DNA from: Bradyrhizobium sp. B097
GTDB taxonomy: Bacteria; Pseudomonadota; Alphaproteobacteria; Rhizobiales; Xanthobacteraceae
NCBI RefSeq assembly: GCF_038957035.1
Contig: NZ_CP152412.1
Location: 1,918,501-1,982,500, forward strand
Direction of reading: 5' to 3'
Length of the DNA stretch: 64,000 bases
Part shown: positions 8,200-17,117 of the stretch, piece by piece
Layout: each line of letters starts with the position of its first letter
Numbering within the stretch: the first letter of the stretch is position 1
Program-made: the position numbers and the translations under genes
The notes under the pieces: model-generated
What the model saw: the letters and a program-made list of their open reading frames with translations, nothing else
Told to the model about the DNA's origin: nothing
The model's database searches: none

Positions 8200-9348
8200 C
8201 TAGTCGGTGCTTCTATCGCGTGACCAGCGATTGCCGAGCGCAAGGCCGTATTGGTAGAGCGCGTTGCCATATTCCAGCTGCAACCGTTCGGTGGATTGAA
8301 GCGCGACGTCGACATTGGCGCGTGCCGATTTCAGCGCGCGTGCGAGAACCGAGGCCTCATATGCCGCCTTGGCGGTCCCTCCGGCCGTGTGAGGCCGCAC
8401 CACGAAAGCTGCGTCGCCGGTCAGCAGGACGCGGCCGAACAGGGTTTTCGGCACCGTCACGTCGAGGATGCTCTGAAGGAACGGATCCGGCGTCTCCGAG
8501 ACCAGCGCGGCCATCTTTGGATGGATCTCGCGCAAGGCGCGGGCCCTCAGATCGGCGACGGCTTTCGCCGATGCCGAGCCGCGCGGAAGCGAAGATCGAT
8601 GCCGCGTGCCATCCTTGTCGGTCAGCACAGTCGCGAGCTCGGCGGCACCGACGTGCACATACCAGACCCAGTTGAGACGACGCGACCCGGGCATCACGGC
8701 CCCGTCGGGTCCCGGGATGAAATACGCCAGCATGTGGCCGCCATTGCGGGCTTCCGAGAAGGTGAAACGATCGTCGAAGAATGGGAAGAGATCGGAAGGC
8801 ACGTTGCGCTCGTCGAGCGTGCCTCTCCAGGCAACATAACCGGCGTATCTGGCCTCGACATCAGGAAGCATTTGACGCCGGACCGCCGAGCCCGAACCGT
8901 CGGCGGCCACGAACAGATCGCTTTCCACGACGGAGCCGTCGCCAAGCGTCGCCGAGACCTTGGAGCCTGCCTGGGACACCGCCATCACCTCGGAGTCAGC
9001 CCGATAGCATTCACCGGGAACGGCTGCCCGCAGCGCCTTGTGGATGGCTTCCCAGGAGGTGAATTCCTGCGGCATGTCCTGGAGAACACCATCGCCACCG
9101 TCCGGGTCGAGATATCGCCGGCCGCGGCAGGTCGTGAACGGGAGCGGACCTGCACCGTTTTCCTCGAGCAACTGGATCAGTTCTCGCTGGACGACGATCC
9201 CGGCTCCTCGGGCCAGCATCGGACCCGGCACGCGCTCGTGTACGGTGACGGTCGCACCCAATTTACGAAGCGTGATTGCATTGCAAAGCCCGGCGACCGA
9301 TCCGCCGCTGATCGTCACCCTGAAATCATGATCGTGATGCCAGCTCAT
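8200..9348 (-). CDS. FAD monooxygenase, 2,6-dihydroxypyridine hydroxylase type (paralogue 1)
   Basis: 382 residues of single-component flavoprotein hydroxylase type. VTISGGSVAGL (about 10-20) is the FAD-binding GxGxxG variant, followed by ERVPGPMLARGAGIV. Further blocks are [34 protein letters not shown] (the second FAD motif, GDAA) and a helical tail. The order YAGYV-WRG, N-WYW-like, LTD and GDAA-RPH is what I recall for 2,6-dihydroxypyridine 3-hydroxylase; NicC-type enzymes are a looser match. It would add a hydroxyl to an aromatic or pyridine ring using NAD(P)H and O2. Start ATG 9348 follows GGGAGAAG. It is followed 3' by the convergent LysR gene. Confidence 0.8.
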   Translation of the reverse strand: MSWHHDHDFRVTISGGSVAGLCNAITLRKLGATVTVHERVPGPMLARGAGIVVQRELIQLLEENGAGPLPFTTCRGRRYLDPDGGDGVLQDMPQEFTSWEAIHKALRAAVPGECYRADSEVMAVSQAGSKVSATLGDGSVVESDLFVAADGSGSAVRRQMLPDVEARYAGYVAWRGTLDERNVPSDLFPFFDDRFTFSEARNGGHMLAYFIPGPDGAVMPGSRRLNWVWYVHVGAAELATVLTDKDGTRHRSSLPRGSASAKAVADLRARALREIHPKMAALVSETPDPFLQSILDVTVPKTLFGRVLLTGDAAFVVRPHTAGGTAKAAYEASVLARALKSARANVDVALQSTERLQLEYGNALYQYGLALGNRWSRDRSTD

Positions 9349-9387
9349 CTGCTTCTCCCTGATTTGCCGTTTCGCCAACTGGCGGGC

Positions 9388-10497
9388 TCACACGAGGTGC
9401 GCGCCCAGCTCGCGGCCGGACGCGGCGATAGCGGCGCCTGCCTGTCGGCGTTCTCGGTCGTATTGCTGGAGCGCCTCGCCGAGCGGCGCCGATGCAAGGT
9501 GCTTTCGCAACGCCATGACGTCAGCCGCCGCCTTTGCGATGCCCATCCCCGTATGCGGCCGCACGACGAATGCCGCGTCTCCCACCAGCGCAATCCGTCG
9601 CGAGGTCATTCGCTCCGTTTCGTAGTCGAAGATCCCTTGCACGAACGGTTGGGGTGTCGCTTCGATCGCCGCGGCGAAGGAGCGCGGCAGCAATCGTTTG
9701 GCGTCCTCGACGAGTCCGTCGCGGGCTTGTGCGGAGATCGCGCCCGGAGGCAGCGAGTATGGGTGGATGCGGCCTTCGCGGTCCGTAAGCACACCGTCCC
9801 GTGCTGCTGGTCCGATCGCCGGCCGATACCAGACCCAATTGTATCTGCGATCTCCGGGCTCAGTTTCGCCGTTCGGCCCGGGGACGAGGAAGCCGATCAC
9901 GTGTGAATGCGGCATGCGGAAGTATGCGAAGCGCTCGAGGAGGTCGCTGGCCGCGAAGCCCGGCAGGTCGCGTTCCGGAACAAGGCCGCGCCACCCGACA
10001 TAGCCGGCGTAGACATTGGCCGTGGCCTTGCCGTCGACCGCGGCGCGCGCGACGGACGCGATGCCGTCCGCACCGATGACGAGATCGGCAGCCGTCTCGC
10101 TGCCATCGCTGAAGCGAACCACGACCCGGTCGGCTTCCTCGCGAAGATGTTCGACCTTCCGATCGAGCACATATGAGGCGTCCGCGATGTGCTTTCGAAA
10201 CGCGCGATAGATCGAGTCCCACGACAGCTGCATCTGGGGCGGCATCTTCTGATCGATGGTCGGGCCCGTATCGCCGAACACGATGCGTTCCCGCGCGACC
10301 ACCCCGACGCGTGCGACATGTTCGCAGCCGGCCGCGCGCAGAATGGCAAATGTCTCGCGCTTGCCCAGCAGGCCGGCTCCGCGCCCTTCAAGCCCATGGA
10401 CCGATCGCTCGTAGACCGTCACGTCGTGTCCATCCTGGGCCAGCAGCGTTGCAGCGAACAATCCCGCAAGCGAGCCTCCGACGACCGCGATTCGCAT
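9388..10497 (-). CDS. FAD monooxygenase, 2,6-dihydroxypyridine hydroxylase type (paralogue 2)
   Basis: 369 residues. MRIAVVGGSLAGLFAATLLAQDG is the FAD motif at the very N terminus, then YERSVHGLEGRGAGLL, VYAGYVGWRGLVPERDLPG, YNWVWYRP, a VLTDREGRIHPYSLP block and LVGDAAFVVRPHTGMG. It shares the whole architecture with the genes at 8200 and 17118, so it is one of three paralogues in the cluster. The frame is open 59 codons further upstream, but MRIAVVGG is clearly the family start. It sits between the MFS gene and paralogue 1 on the same strand, with 39-40 base gaps, so these three are probably one operon under the operator at 11820. Confidence 0.8.
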   Translation of the reverse strand: MRIAVVGGSLAGLFAATLLAQDGHDVTVYERSVHGLEGRGAGLLGKRETFAILRAAGCEHVARVGVVARERIVFGDTGPTIDQKMPPQMQLSWDSIYRAFRKHIADASYVLDRKVEHLREEADRVVVRFSDGSETAADLVIGADGIASVARAAVDGKATANVYAGYVGWRGLVPERDLPGFAASDLLERFAYFRMPHSHVIGFLVPGPNGETEPGDRRYNWVWYRPAIGPAARDGVLTDREGRIHPYSLPPGAISAQARDGLVEDAKRLLPRSFAAAIEATPQPFVQGIFDYETERMTSRRIALVGDAAFVVRPHTGMGIAKAAADVMALRKHLASAPLGEALQQYDRERRQAGAAIAASGRELGAHLV

Positions 10498-10537
10498 GTC
10501 TTGCGATCTCCAAATGCGTCCGTTCGACCTGGCGAGG

Positions 10538-11740
10538 TCAGTGATGCGCGGCCTTCCGGCCGAACAGCGTCGGCAACTGCAAGAGCAGGCCAGCGGCCGC
10601 AAGTGCGGCTCCGTAGCCGCAAACGCCGAACCATGACGCGTGCGCATAGGCCCAGCTCGCGCCGAGCGATCCAAGCGATCCGCCGATGAACATGGTCGTC
10701 ATGAAAACCGTGTTCAGCCTGCTTCGCGCCTCTGGACGGAGCGCGAAAATCAGGTGCTGGTTGGCCACCAGCGCTGCGTTCACTCCCACGTCGAGCAGCA
10801 CCACTCCGACGGTCAGGCCGGCGACGCTGTTCCAGCCGCCGAACACGGCCCAGGAGGACAGCGAGATCGCGGCGGCAATCGCGATCACGAGATGAGGGCC
10901 GCGCTTGTCGGCAGTTCGGCCGGCGAGCGGCGCAGCGAGGATTCCCGTCGCGCCGATGACGCCAAACAGGCCGGCGATCTCGGGGCCGAAGCCAAACGCC
11001 GGCTCTTGCAGATGCAGGGACAGAACGGTCCAGAACGCGATGAAGGAGGCGAACAGCATCGCTTGCGTAGCAGCGGCCAGCCGAAGCGCCGGCTCTTCGA
11101 TCAGCAAATGCACCAGCGAATGCAGCGCGGCGGCGTATCCCAGGCTCTGCGTCGGATGATGGCGGGGCAGGGTCGTGCGGACCAGCGCGGCGGCGCCGAG
11201 CGCCAGAGGCACGCCAAGCCAAAACATCTCGCGCCATCCGAAATGCGATCCGACGAAGCCGGCTATCGTGCGGCTGAGAAGGATCCCGCCGAGGATTCCG
11301 CTGACGACCGTTCCGACCGCGGCGCCCCGCGTCTTGTCGTCGGCGAGCGTCGCGGCGAACGGAACGATCTGTTGCGCCACCGTGGCTGCTACGCCCAGCA
11401 CCAGCGAGGCTGCGATCAACGCGAGCGTGGTCGGTGCAACGGCAGCGAAAGCGAGTGCCGCCGCCAGAACGACGAATTGCACGGCGATCAGGCGCCGCCT
11501 CTCCACGAGATCGCCCAACGGGACCAGCACGAGGAGACCGACCGCGTAGCCGAACTGCGTGGCCGTGGGGATCAGGCCGATTGCCGAGGAGGCCGGATAA
11601 TTCGCTTCGATGAGGCCGAGCAGCGGCTGATTGTAATAGATGTTCGCGACCGCGATGCCGGCACAAACCGCCATGGCAAACGTGCGTGCGCGGGTGAGTT
11701 CAGGAACCCGTTGGTCCGTGCTGAGAGCAGACGTCGACAT
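10538..11740 (-). CDS. MFS transporter
   Basis: 400 residues with 12 predicted membrane helices. The start MSTSALSTDQR is followed by helix 1 (AMAVCAGIAVANIYYNQPLL), the opening of YnfM/YjiJ-like MFS carriers, and the loop 2-3 motif appears as LVPLGDLVERRRLI (GxLaDrxGrr type). ATG 11740 is preceded by AGGA on the minus strand. It is the first gene of the operon MFS, monooxygenase 2, monooxygenase 1. It could import the aromatic substrate or export a toxic intermediate; the direction cannot be told from sequence. Confidence 0.85.
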   Translation of the reverse strand: MSTSALSTDQRVPELTRARTFAMAVCAGIAVANIYYNQPLLGLIEANYPASSAIGLIPTATQFGYAVGLLVLVPLGDLVERRRLIAVQFVVLAAALAFAAVAPTTLALIAASLVLGVAATVAQQIVPFAATLADDKTRGAAVGTVVSGILGGILLSRTIAGFVGSHFGWREMFWLGVPLALGAAALVRTTLPRHHPTQSLGYAAALHSLVHLLIEEPALRLAAATQAMLFASFIAFWTVLSLHLQEPAFGFGPEIAGLFGVIGATGILAAPLAGRTADKRGPHLVIAIAAAISLSSWAVFGGWNSVAGLTVGVVLLDVGVNAALVANQHLIFALRPEARSRLNTVFMTTMFIGGSLGSLGASWAYAHASWFGVCGYGAALAAAGLLLQLPTLFGRKAAHH

Positions 11741-12166
11741 GGCCGCAATCCTCGCTGGTCGGCGCGCAGCTTCAATTCGCTGCGTCCGACGCTTGACTTC
11801 AAACACGATCGGCAGTTAATTATCAATTGATAAATAACAAGTCCGTGCAAAATGAATGGCTGTCATGTGCAGCGGGCTGCACAGTGCGCGGTCTTCCGGA
11901 TGAAAGAGCTCTCGCAAGGCACGTTACGCGGCAGGCCGGCGAACGTATTGGACTGAATGCGCATGCTTTGGACTGGCTTTTGAACCCGCGGGCGCATTGC
12001 GGCGCTGCGACCTCCCGGTCGAACGTCGTTGGCCGAACCGGCGACACGACGCCGGCGCTCCGCACCGTCGTGACCTCATCGGGAGATTGTTCAAGGGCCG
12101 CATCAAACTGAAAAGATGACGCCTGCGGCGAACTGGTATGGCGTTTCCATTCAGGAAGGGACGGCG
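11741..12166. other. Intergenic region between the MFS operon and the cytochrome/molybdenum hydroxylase operon
   Basis: 426 bases without a convincing gene. Its left part is AT-rich and holds the TetR-type operator at 11820-11833. Short open frames on both strands have no recognisable family or ribosome site. It should contain divergent promoters, but I could not pick a firm -35/-10 pair. Confidence 0.6.
11820..11838. promoter_or_regulatory. TetR-type operator, copy A
   Basis: TTATCAATTGATAAATAAC; the first 14 bases are a perfect palindrome. The same 19 bases occur at 17008-17026 and a one-mismatch copy at 17059-17077, flanking the tetR gene. Located 80-100 bases upstream of the MFS start, it probably places the MFS/monooxygenase operon under the same TetR protein. 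Confidence 0.75.
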
Positions 12167-13474
12167 ATGAAGCTCAGGTCAGTTCTGCTCGCGCTGCTTG
12201 CCGTCGGGGCGATCGGTGGGACGGGGGCGCTTCTCTACGCCTGGGAATCGTCCATTGATCCGATTGATCCGCGATCAGCCAGGGCCACCGATACTGTGAT
12301 GGTGCGTCGTGGCGCAAGCCTCGCGCTGCTTGGCGACTGCGCCACGTGTCACACGGCGACCGGCGGAGCACCCTACGCCGGCGGACTTGCGATGCCGACG
12401 CCGTTCGGCACGATCTACTCCACCAACATCACGCCCGATCCGGAGACCGGCATCGGTCGATGGTCGGAGCAGGCGTTCGTTCGCGCCTTGCGGTCCGGCG
12501 TGGACCGCGAGGGTCGTCACCTTTATCCGGCGTTCCCGTATGATCACTTCACGCGCGTGACGGATGATGATGCAAACGCACTGTATGCCTTTCTGATGTC
12601 GCTCGATCCGGTCAGGTCGTCGGCACCGCCAAACGGCCTTCCGTTCCCCCTCAATATTCGCCTGACGCTCGCCGGCTGGAAGCTGCTGTTTCTGCATCGG
12701 GAGCGCTTCGTCGCCGACCCGTCGAAGGATGCGAAGTGGAACAGGGGAAAATATCTGGTCGACGGGCTCGGGCACTGCGGCGCCTGCCATTCTCCGCGAA
12801 ACCTGATGGGCGCAGAAGAGGTCTCGGCGAGTTTCCAGGGCGGCGTGGCCGAAGGCTGGCGTGCCTATGCGCTCGGTCGAAGCTCGCCGTCGACGGTCCC
12901 GTGGGATGAGGCGGCCCTGACCGATTATCTCGCACGTGGCTCGCATCCCATGCATGGCACGGCTCAAGGGCCCATGGCGAACGTGACCGACAATCTGTCC
13001 CAGGTCGATCCCGCCGACGTCAGCGCAATGGCCTATTATCTGGCCTCGCTCGGCAAGGGCGAAGCTCGGACAAGCGCAAAAATCCCCGTTGCCAAGGGAC
13101 CGGGACAATTGCCGCAGGCGGCTGGCGTGCAAGCTGCGACGCCGCCGCTCCAGTCCGATCCGGGCGGAGCGATCTACGGTGCTCTTTGCGCGTCATGCCA
13201 TGAGGGCGGCAGACCTTTGCCGCTGGGGGGCGTGGGCCTTGCTCTCTCCACGGCGCTTGCCGACGAGACGCCAGCCAATCTGATCAATCTCGTGCTGCGG
13301 GGAATCGCCGCGTCCTCCGACGGTTCGGCGCGTCCGATCATGCCCGGCTTTGGCGATGCTCTCGACGACCGGCAAATCTCCGATCTCGCCAATTACCTGC
13401 GCACCCAATTCGCCGGAAAGGCGCAGTGGAGCGGAATCGCCAAGGCGATCGCAGACGCAAGAGCCAACCGGTGA
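12167..13474 (+). CDS. Membrane-anchored three-haem cytochrome c (electron acceptor of the molybdenum hydroxylase)
   Basis: 435 residues. An N-terminal hydrophobic anchor (about 5-26) is followed by three c-type haem sites: CATCH (58-62), CGACH (204-208) and CASCH (341-345). This layout matches the cytochrome subunit of membrane alcohol/aldehyde dehydrogenases and the C-terminal part of NicB nicotinate dehydrogenase. ATG 12167 follows AGGAAGG. The 2Fe-2S and molybdenum subunits follow at once, so it most likely accepts their electrons in the periplasm and passes them to the respiratory chain. Confidence 0.9.
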   Translation: MKLRSVLLALLAVGAIGGTGALLYAWESSIDPIDPRSARATDTVMVRRGASLALLGDCATCHTATGGAPYAGGLAMPTPFGTIYSTNITPDPETGIGRWSEQAFVRALRSGVDREGRHLYPAFPYDHFTRVTDDDANALYAFLMSLDPVRSSAPPNGLPFPLNIRLTLAGWKLLFLHRERFVADPSKDAKWNRGKYLVDGLGHCGACHSPRNLMGAEEVSASFQGGVAEGWRAYALGRSSPSTVPWDEAALTDYLARGSHPMHGTAQGPMANVTDNLSQVDPADVSAMAYYLASLGKGEARTSAKIPVAKGPGQLPQAAGVQAATPPLQSDPGGAIYGALCASCHEGGRPLPLGGVGLALSTALADETPANLINLVLRGIAASSDGSARPIMPGFGDALDDRQISDLANYLRTQFAGKAQWSGIAKAIADARANR

Positions 13475-13516
13475 GCCGGACAAGAGAACAACGAGCAGAA
13501 GGGTCGCTGACGCGCC

Positions 13517-14005
13517 ATGACAACGTTGACCGTTAACGGCGAGAGCCGATCCATCAAGGCGAGCCCGGACACGCCGCTGCTCTATGTTCTCCGCGACGAA
13601 CTCGGGCTGAACGCTGCAAAGTATGGTTGCGGCCTCGGCCAGTGCGGTGCGTGCACCGTGATCGTCGATGGCAAGGCCATCTTCTCCTGCATCACGCCGG
13701 TGATGGTGCTGGAGGGGCGGGCCATTACCACCCTGGAAGGACTCGGGAGCCAGGCGGAGCCAGGCCCGTTGCAGCAGGCTTTCATTGCCGAGCAGGCGGC
13801 GCAGTGCGGCTATTGCATCCCGGGCATGATGATGCGCGCCCAGGCGCTGCTCAATCGCGATCCGAACGTAACCGACGAGGCGATCAGGGCCGAACTGCAG
13901 CCGCATCTGTGCCGATGCGGAACTCACATGCGGATCTTGCGTGCGGTCCGCCGTGCCGCTGACGAGCTGAAGAAGAAGTCTGAAGAGGTGAGGGCGGGGC
14001 GATGA
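13517..14005 (+). CDS. 2Fe-2S subunit of molybdenum hydroxylase, IorA/NicA-type
   Basis: 162 residues, the usual length. The plant-type cluster is bound by CGLGQCGAC near residues 37-45 and the later Cys of AIFSC. The second, xanthine-oxidase-type cluster is bound by CGYCIPGMM and CRCGTHMRI near residues 100-140. The THMRI ending (T-H-x-R-I) matches the IorA group rather than CoxS, which ends in CRCTGY. It carries electrons from the molybdenum site to an acceptor. The stop overlaps the molybdenum subunit start by four bases, so the two are coupled in translation. Confidence 0.92.
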   Translation: MTTLTVNGESRSIKASPDTPLLYVLRDELGLNAAKYGCGLGQCGACTVIVDGKAIFSCITPVMVLEGRAITTLEGLGSQAEPGPLQQAFIAEQAAQCGYCIPGMMMRAQALLNRDPNVTDEAIRAELQPHLCRCGTHMRILRAVRRAADELKKKSEEVRAGR

Positions 14006-16230
14006 CGCATGCTGTCTCTCGACGGAGCGTATTGACGGGTGCCGGCGCGCTTGTTGTCGCCTTGCGATTTGCCGGGGCGCATGCACAGACGGAAACCGGC
14101 ACCGGTGGAGGCCCCTCGAAGCACGGTCTTCCCGGAAGCCTCGACGACACACCCAACATCGACGCCTGGATTCGGATCGATGCGTCGGGCGCGGTCACGA
14201 TCCTCACGGGAAAGGCCGAGCTCGGCCAGGGCCTCAAGACGGCGCTGCTCCAGGTCGCGGCCGAGGAGCTCAAGGTGCCGTTCGATCGGCTGTCGCTCGT
14301 TACGGCAGATACCGCGCGGACGCCCAATGAAGGCTACACGGCCGCAAGCCATTCGATGCAGGACTCCGGCACTGCAATCCGGCACGTGGCGGCGCAGGCG
14401 CGCGAGATTCTCCGTGACGAGGCTGCCCGCAGGCTTGGCGTGCCGGCGGCCTCGCTCCAGGTCCGCAACGGCGCGGTGTTCGGCCCACACGGCGCACGCC
14501 TGGCCTATGGCGAGCTGGTTTGCGATCAACTGTTATCTGTGGAAGCGAGCACAACGTCGCATCTCACCTCGCCGGCAGACTTCACGGTGATGAACCAGCC
14601 GGTTTCGCGGATCGATATTCCGGCCAAGGTGACGGGCGGTAGCGCCTATGTTCAGGATCTGCGCCCCGATGGGGTGCTGCACGGTCGTGTGGTCCGTCCG
14701 CCGAGTTACGGGGCCACCTTGCGCGATCTCGATATCGCGCCTGTCGAGCGAATGAACGGGATCGCCAAGGTTGTGCGCGACGGCAATTTCCTCGGTGTGA
14801 TCGCAGACCGTGAGTGGACCGCCGTTCAGGGAATGCGAACGCTCGCAGCGAGCACGACCTGGATCGAACAGCAAGCTCTGCCTGATAGCGCGGACCTGCC
14901 GGGTGCCCTGATCAACCTGCCTTCGCGCGACACGACGATTCACGATGAGGGACGTCCGGGCAAGCCGGGAATCGCGGTCGAAGCGAGCTTCAGCCGGCCT
15001 TATCTCACCCACGGCTCGATCGGGCCGTCCTGTGCGGTGGCGCAATTCCAGGACGGCATGCTCACAGTTTGGACGCATACGCAGGGCGTTTTCTTCCTTC
15101 GTAATGCGATTGCCGGCATGCTGCGCATGCCCACCGAAAACGTTCGCTGCATTCATGCGGAAGGGGCCGGTTGCTACGGCCACAATGGCGCCGACGACGC
15201 CGCAGCCGATGCAGCGATGCTTGCCGTCGCGATGCCCGGTCGGCCGATCAGGGTGCAGCTGATGCGTGAACAGGAGCACGCCTGGGATCCGTTCGGACCT
15301 GGCATGGTGGTCAAGCTCCGCGCGGCGGTCGGACCGGATGGGGTGATCGCGGATTGGCACCACGAGGTCTGGAGCCAGTCGCATATGATGCGGCCCGGAC
15401 CTCCGGGAACGCTGACAGCCGCCCGACTGAGGTCCGACGCTTCGCCACCCGCGCCGCCGGTTGCGCTGGCGCAGCCCGAGGGCGGCGGCGACCGCAATGC
15501 AATTCCGCTCTATGCGATCCCGAACAGCAAGGTGATCAGTCACTTCCTGCCCGACATGCCCTTGCGTGGCTCCTCGATGCGCTCGCTGGGTGGATACCTC
15601 AACGTGCTTTCGATCGAGAGCATGTTTGACGAACTGGCGGCGCGCTCGGGTCAGGACCCCGTCACGTTTCGACTTCGCCATACCGTCGATCCCCGCGCGC
15701 GTGAGGTCATCGAAACGGCGGCAACGCGCTTCGGCTGGGCCGCGCGGGTCAAGCGTTCCGACAACACCGGATTCGGCTTTGGTTTTGCACGCTACAAGAA
15801 CCTCGAAGCCTGGTGCGCGGTGGCCGTCGAGATCGAAGTCGTGCGCCTCAGCGGCGCCGTTCGTGTCCGTCGCGTCGTGGCGGCGGTGGATACGGGGCAG
15901 GTCGTGAACCCGGACGGCGTCCGCAACCAGATCGAGGGCGGCATCCTGCAATCGATGAGCTGGACGCTGTTCGAGCAGGTCACGTTCGATCGCACCCGTG
16001 TGACGTCGGTGGATTGGTCCGCCTATCCCATCATGCGGTTCGACAGCGTTCCGGGCGCGGTTGACGTTCACCTGATAGATCGGCCCGGCGATGGCTTCTA
16101 TGGTGTCGCCGAGGCCGCGCAAGGGCCGACGGGAGCCGCGATCGCGAACGCGATCAGGGATGCAACCGGCGTTCGGATGCATGACCTCCCGTTCAATCCC
16201 GCCCGCATCAGGAAGGCGATCGGCGCGTGA
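14002..16230 (+). CDS. Molybdopterin-binding subunit of hydroxylase, IorB/NicB-type, with Tat-like signal
   Basis: 742 residues. Residues 6-11 are SRRSVL inside a twin-arginine-like signal (hydrophobic stretch to AHAQ, about 29), as in isoquinoline 1-oxidoreductase IorB, so the complex is probably exported. GKAELGQGLKTAL is the first molybdopterin block, CYGHNGADDAAADAA the IorB-group block, and GVAEAAQGPTGAA near the C terminus supplies the catalytic Glu, with Ala before it where most relatives have Gly. Such enzymes hydroxylate a carbon next to ring nitrogen, or oxidise aldehydes, using water. With cytochrome c and 2Fe-2S genes upstream it forms a complete NicAB/IorAB-like set. Confidence 0.9.
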   Translation: MTHAVSRRSVLTGAGALVVALRFAGAHAQTETGTGGGPSKHGLPGSLDDTPNIDAWIRIDASGAVTILTGKAELGQGLKTALLQVAAEELKVPFDRLSLVTADTARTPNEGYTAASHSMQDSGTAIRHVAAQAREILRDEAARRLGVPAASLQVRNGAVFGPHGARLAYGELVCDQLLSVEASTTSHLTSPADFTVMNQPVSRIDIPAKVTGGSAYVQDLRPDGVLHGRVVRPPSYGATLRDLDIAPVERMNGIAKVVRDGNFLGVIADREWTAVQGMRTLAASTTWIEQQALPDSADLPGALINLPSRDTTIHDEGRPGKPGIAVEASFSRPYLTHGSIGPSCAVAQFQDGMLTVWTHTQGVFFLRNAIAGMLRMPTENVRCIHAEGAGCYGHNGADDAAADAAMLAVAMPGRPIRVQLMREQEHAWDPFGPGMVVKLRAAVGPDGVIADWHHEVWSQSHMMRPGPPGTLTAARLRSDASPPAPPVALAQPEGGGDRNAIPLYAIPNSKVISHFLPDMPLRGSSMRSLGGYLNVLSIESMFDELAARSGQDPVTFRLRHTVDPRAREVIETAATRFGWAARVKRSDNTGFGFGFARYKNLEAWCAVAVEIEVVRLSGAVRVRRVVAAVDTGQVVNPDGVRNQIEGGILQSMSWTLFEQVTFDRTRVTSVDWSAYPIMRFDSVPGAVDVHLIDRPGDGFYGVAEAAQGPTGAAIANAIRDATGVRMHDLPFNPARIRKAIGA

Positions 16231-16246
16231 TTGGAGGGAGCGGGAT

Positions 16247-16957
16247 CTAGGCGATCGCCTTCGCCGGGAGGACGAAGCGAACGCCGCCCAGGAACGTCGT
16301 CACCTTTGCATCGATGATCGAATTGACGTCGGTTTCCAGGGGCATCGAGTAGATGAACTTGCGAACCCCGAGATAGAAGATCGCGGCGTGCAGGCCCCAC
16401 ACCATCTCGACTTCGATATCGGTGGTCGGCATCTCATCGGTCGAGGGACGTCCATACTCGAACCTGATCTCCTCGATCACCCTTTCGAACGCACGTTCGC
16501 GCAGCATCTTGAGATAACGGGCGTTGAGTCCGAGGTCCCTGAGGCCCGCGAACATGAACAGGCGGATCCATTCGTAGGTGAGGATGACCTCGGCGTATTC
16601 GCGATAGAACTGGATCAGCCTGGCCTTGAGCGGGACCGAGCGATCGGTGATGATCTTTTCCCAGGACGGTTTCCAGCGCCCGACAAAAACCTCCTGATAG
16701 ACCCGCTCGATCAGGGCTTCCTTGCTTGGAAAATAGCGATAGAGCAGGGGCTGCGTAATGCGCAGCCGCTTTGCGAGTTCGCGGGTCTGTCCCTCGAACC
16801 CGTGCTCGGCGAAAAACGACACGGCTTCCCGCGCGATGATGGCTTCCCGCTCCGACGGGTCCAGCCTCTGTTGCTCTCGGATCGGTGTCGGAAGACGCGC
16901 TCGTCTGGCCTGCTTCACGCCTGATTCGTCGGTTTGAGGACACTGCCGCACCCTCAT
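16247..16957 (-). CDS. TetR-family regulator of the monooxygenase/molybdenum hydroxylase cluster
   Basis: About 236 residues. The N-terminal helix-turn-helix covers SEREAIIAREAVSFFAEHGF, then TRELAKRLRITQPLLYRYFPSKEALIERVY, a classic TetR block, followed by a helical ligand domain. ATG 16957 was chosen; a TTG start at 16990 is possible and neither has a strong ribosome site. It is convergent with the molybdenum subunit gene and divergent from monooxygenase 3. Palindromes at 17008 and 17059 lie in its promoter, with a third copy before the MFS gene, so it probably represses itself and both arms until an aromatic ligand binds. Confidence 0.85.
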   Translation of the reverse strand: MRVRQCPQTDESGVKQARRARLPTPIREQQRLDPSEREAIIAREAVSFFAEHGFEGQTRELAKRLRITQPLLYRYFPSKEALIERVYQEVFVGRWKPSWEKIITDRSVPLKARLIQFYREYAEVILTYEWIRLFMFAGLRDLGLNARYLKMLRERAFERVIEEIRFEYGRPSTDEMPTTDIEVEMVWGLHAAIFYLGVRKFIYSMPLETDVNSIIDAKVTTFLGGVRFVLPAKAIA

Positions 16958-17007
16958 ACACCGATTTGCCGCCGGAGCCGACCGCAGCAAACGTCATCAC
17001 TTTTTGT

Positions 17008-17026
17008 TTATCAATTGATAAATAAC
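17008..17026. promoter_or_regulatory. TetR-type operator, copy B
   Basis: Identical in 19 bases to the copy at 11820; here the palindrome extends to 16 bp (17007-17022). It lies just upstream of the -35 of the monooxygenase 3 promoter and within the tetR upstream region. Its centre is 51 bases, about five helical turns, from copy C. Confidence 0.75.
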
Positions 17027-17028
17027 TG

Positions 17029-17058
17029 TTGACTCGCGCCGGGCGCCGCGCCAATTAT
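17029..17058 (+). promoter_or_regulatory. Predicted sigma70-type promoter of the monooxygenase 3 operon
   Basis: TTGACT (17029-17034) and AATTAT (17053-17058) are spaced 18 bases apart, 60 bases before the gene. Operator B abuts the -35 and operator C covers the region just after the -10, the arrangement expected for repression. Confidence 0.5.
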
Positions 17059-17077
17059 TGATCAATTGATAAATAAG
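17059..17077. promoter_or_regulatory. TetR-type operator, copy C
   Basis: TGATCAATTGATAAATAAG matches copies A and B except for two positions (G for T at the second base and the last base). It lies directly downstream of the predicted -10 and upstream of the ribosome site of the 17118 gene. Confidence 0.7.
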
Positions 17078-17117
17078 CAACGAAACGCTGCAATCGATCA
17101 CCGAAAGGAGGATGCCC

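Noticed and set aside
11827..12111. Small gene in the MFS/cytochrome spacer
   Set aside because: No ribosome site, no family resemblance, and it begins inside the operator palindrome.
14533..16182. Open frame of 549 codons on the minus strand
   Set aside because: Antisense to the IorB-type gene, which has clear molybdopterin motifs.
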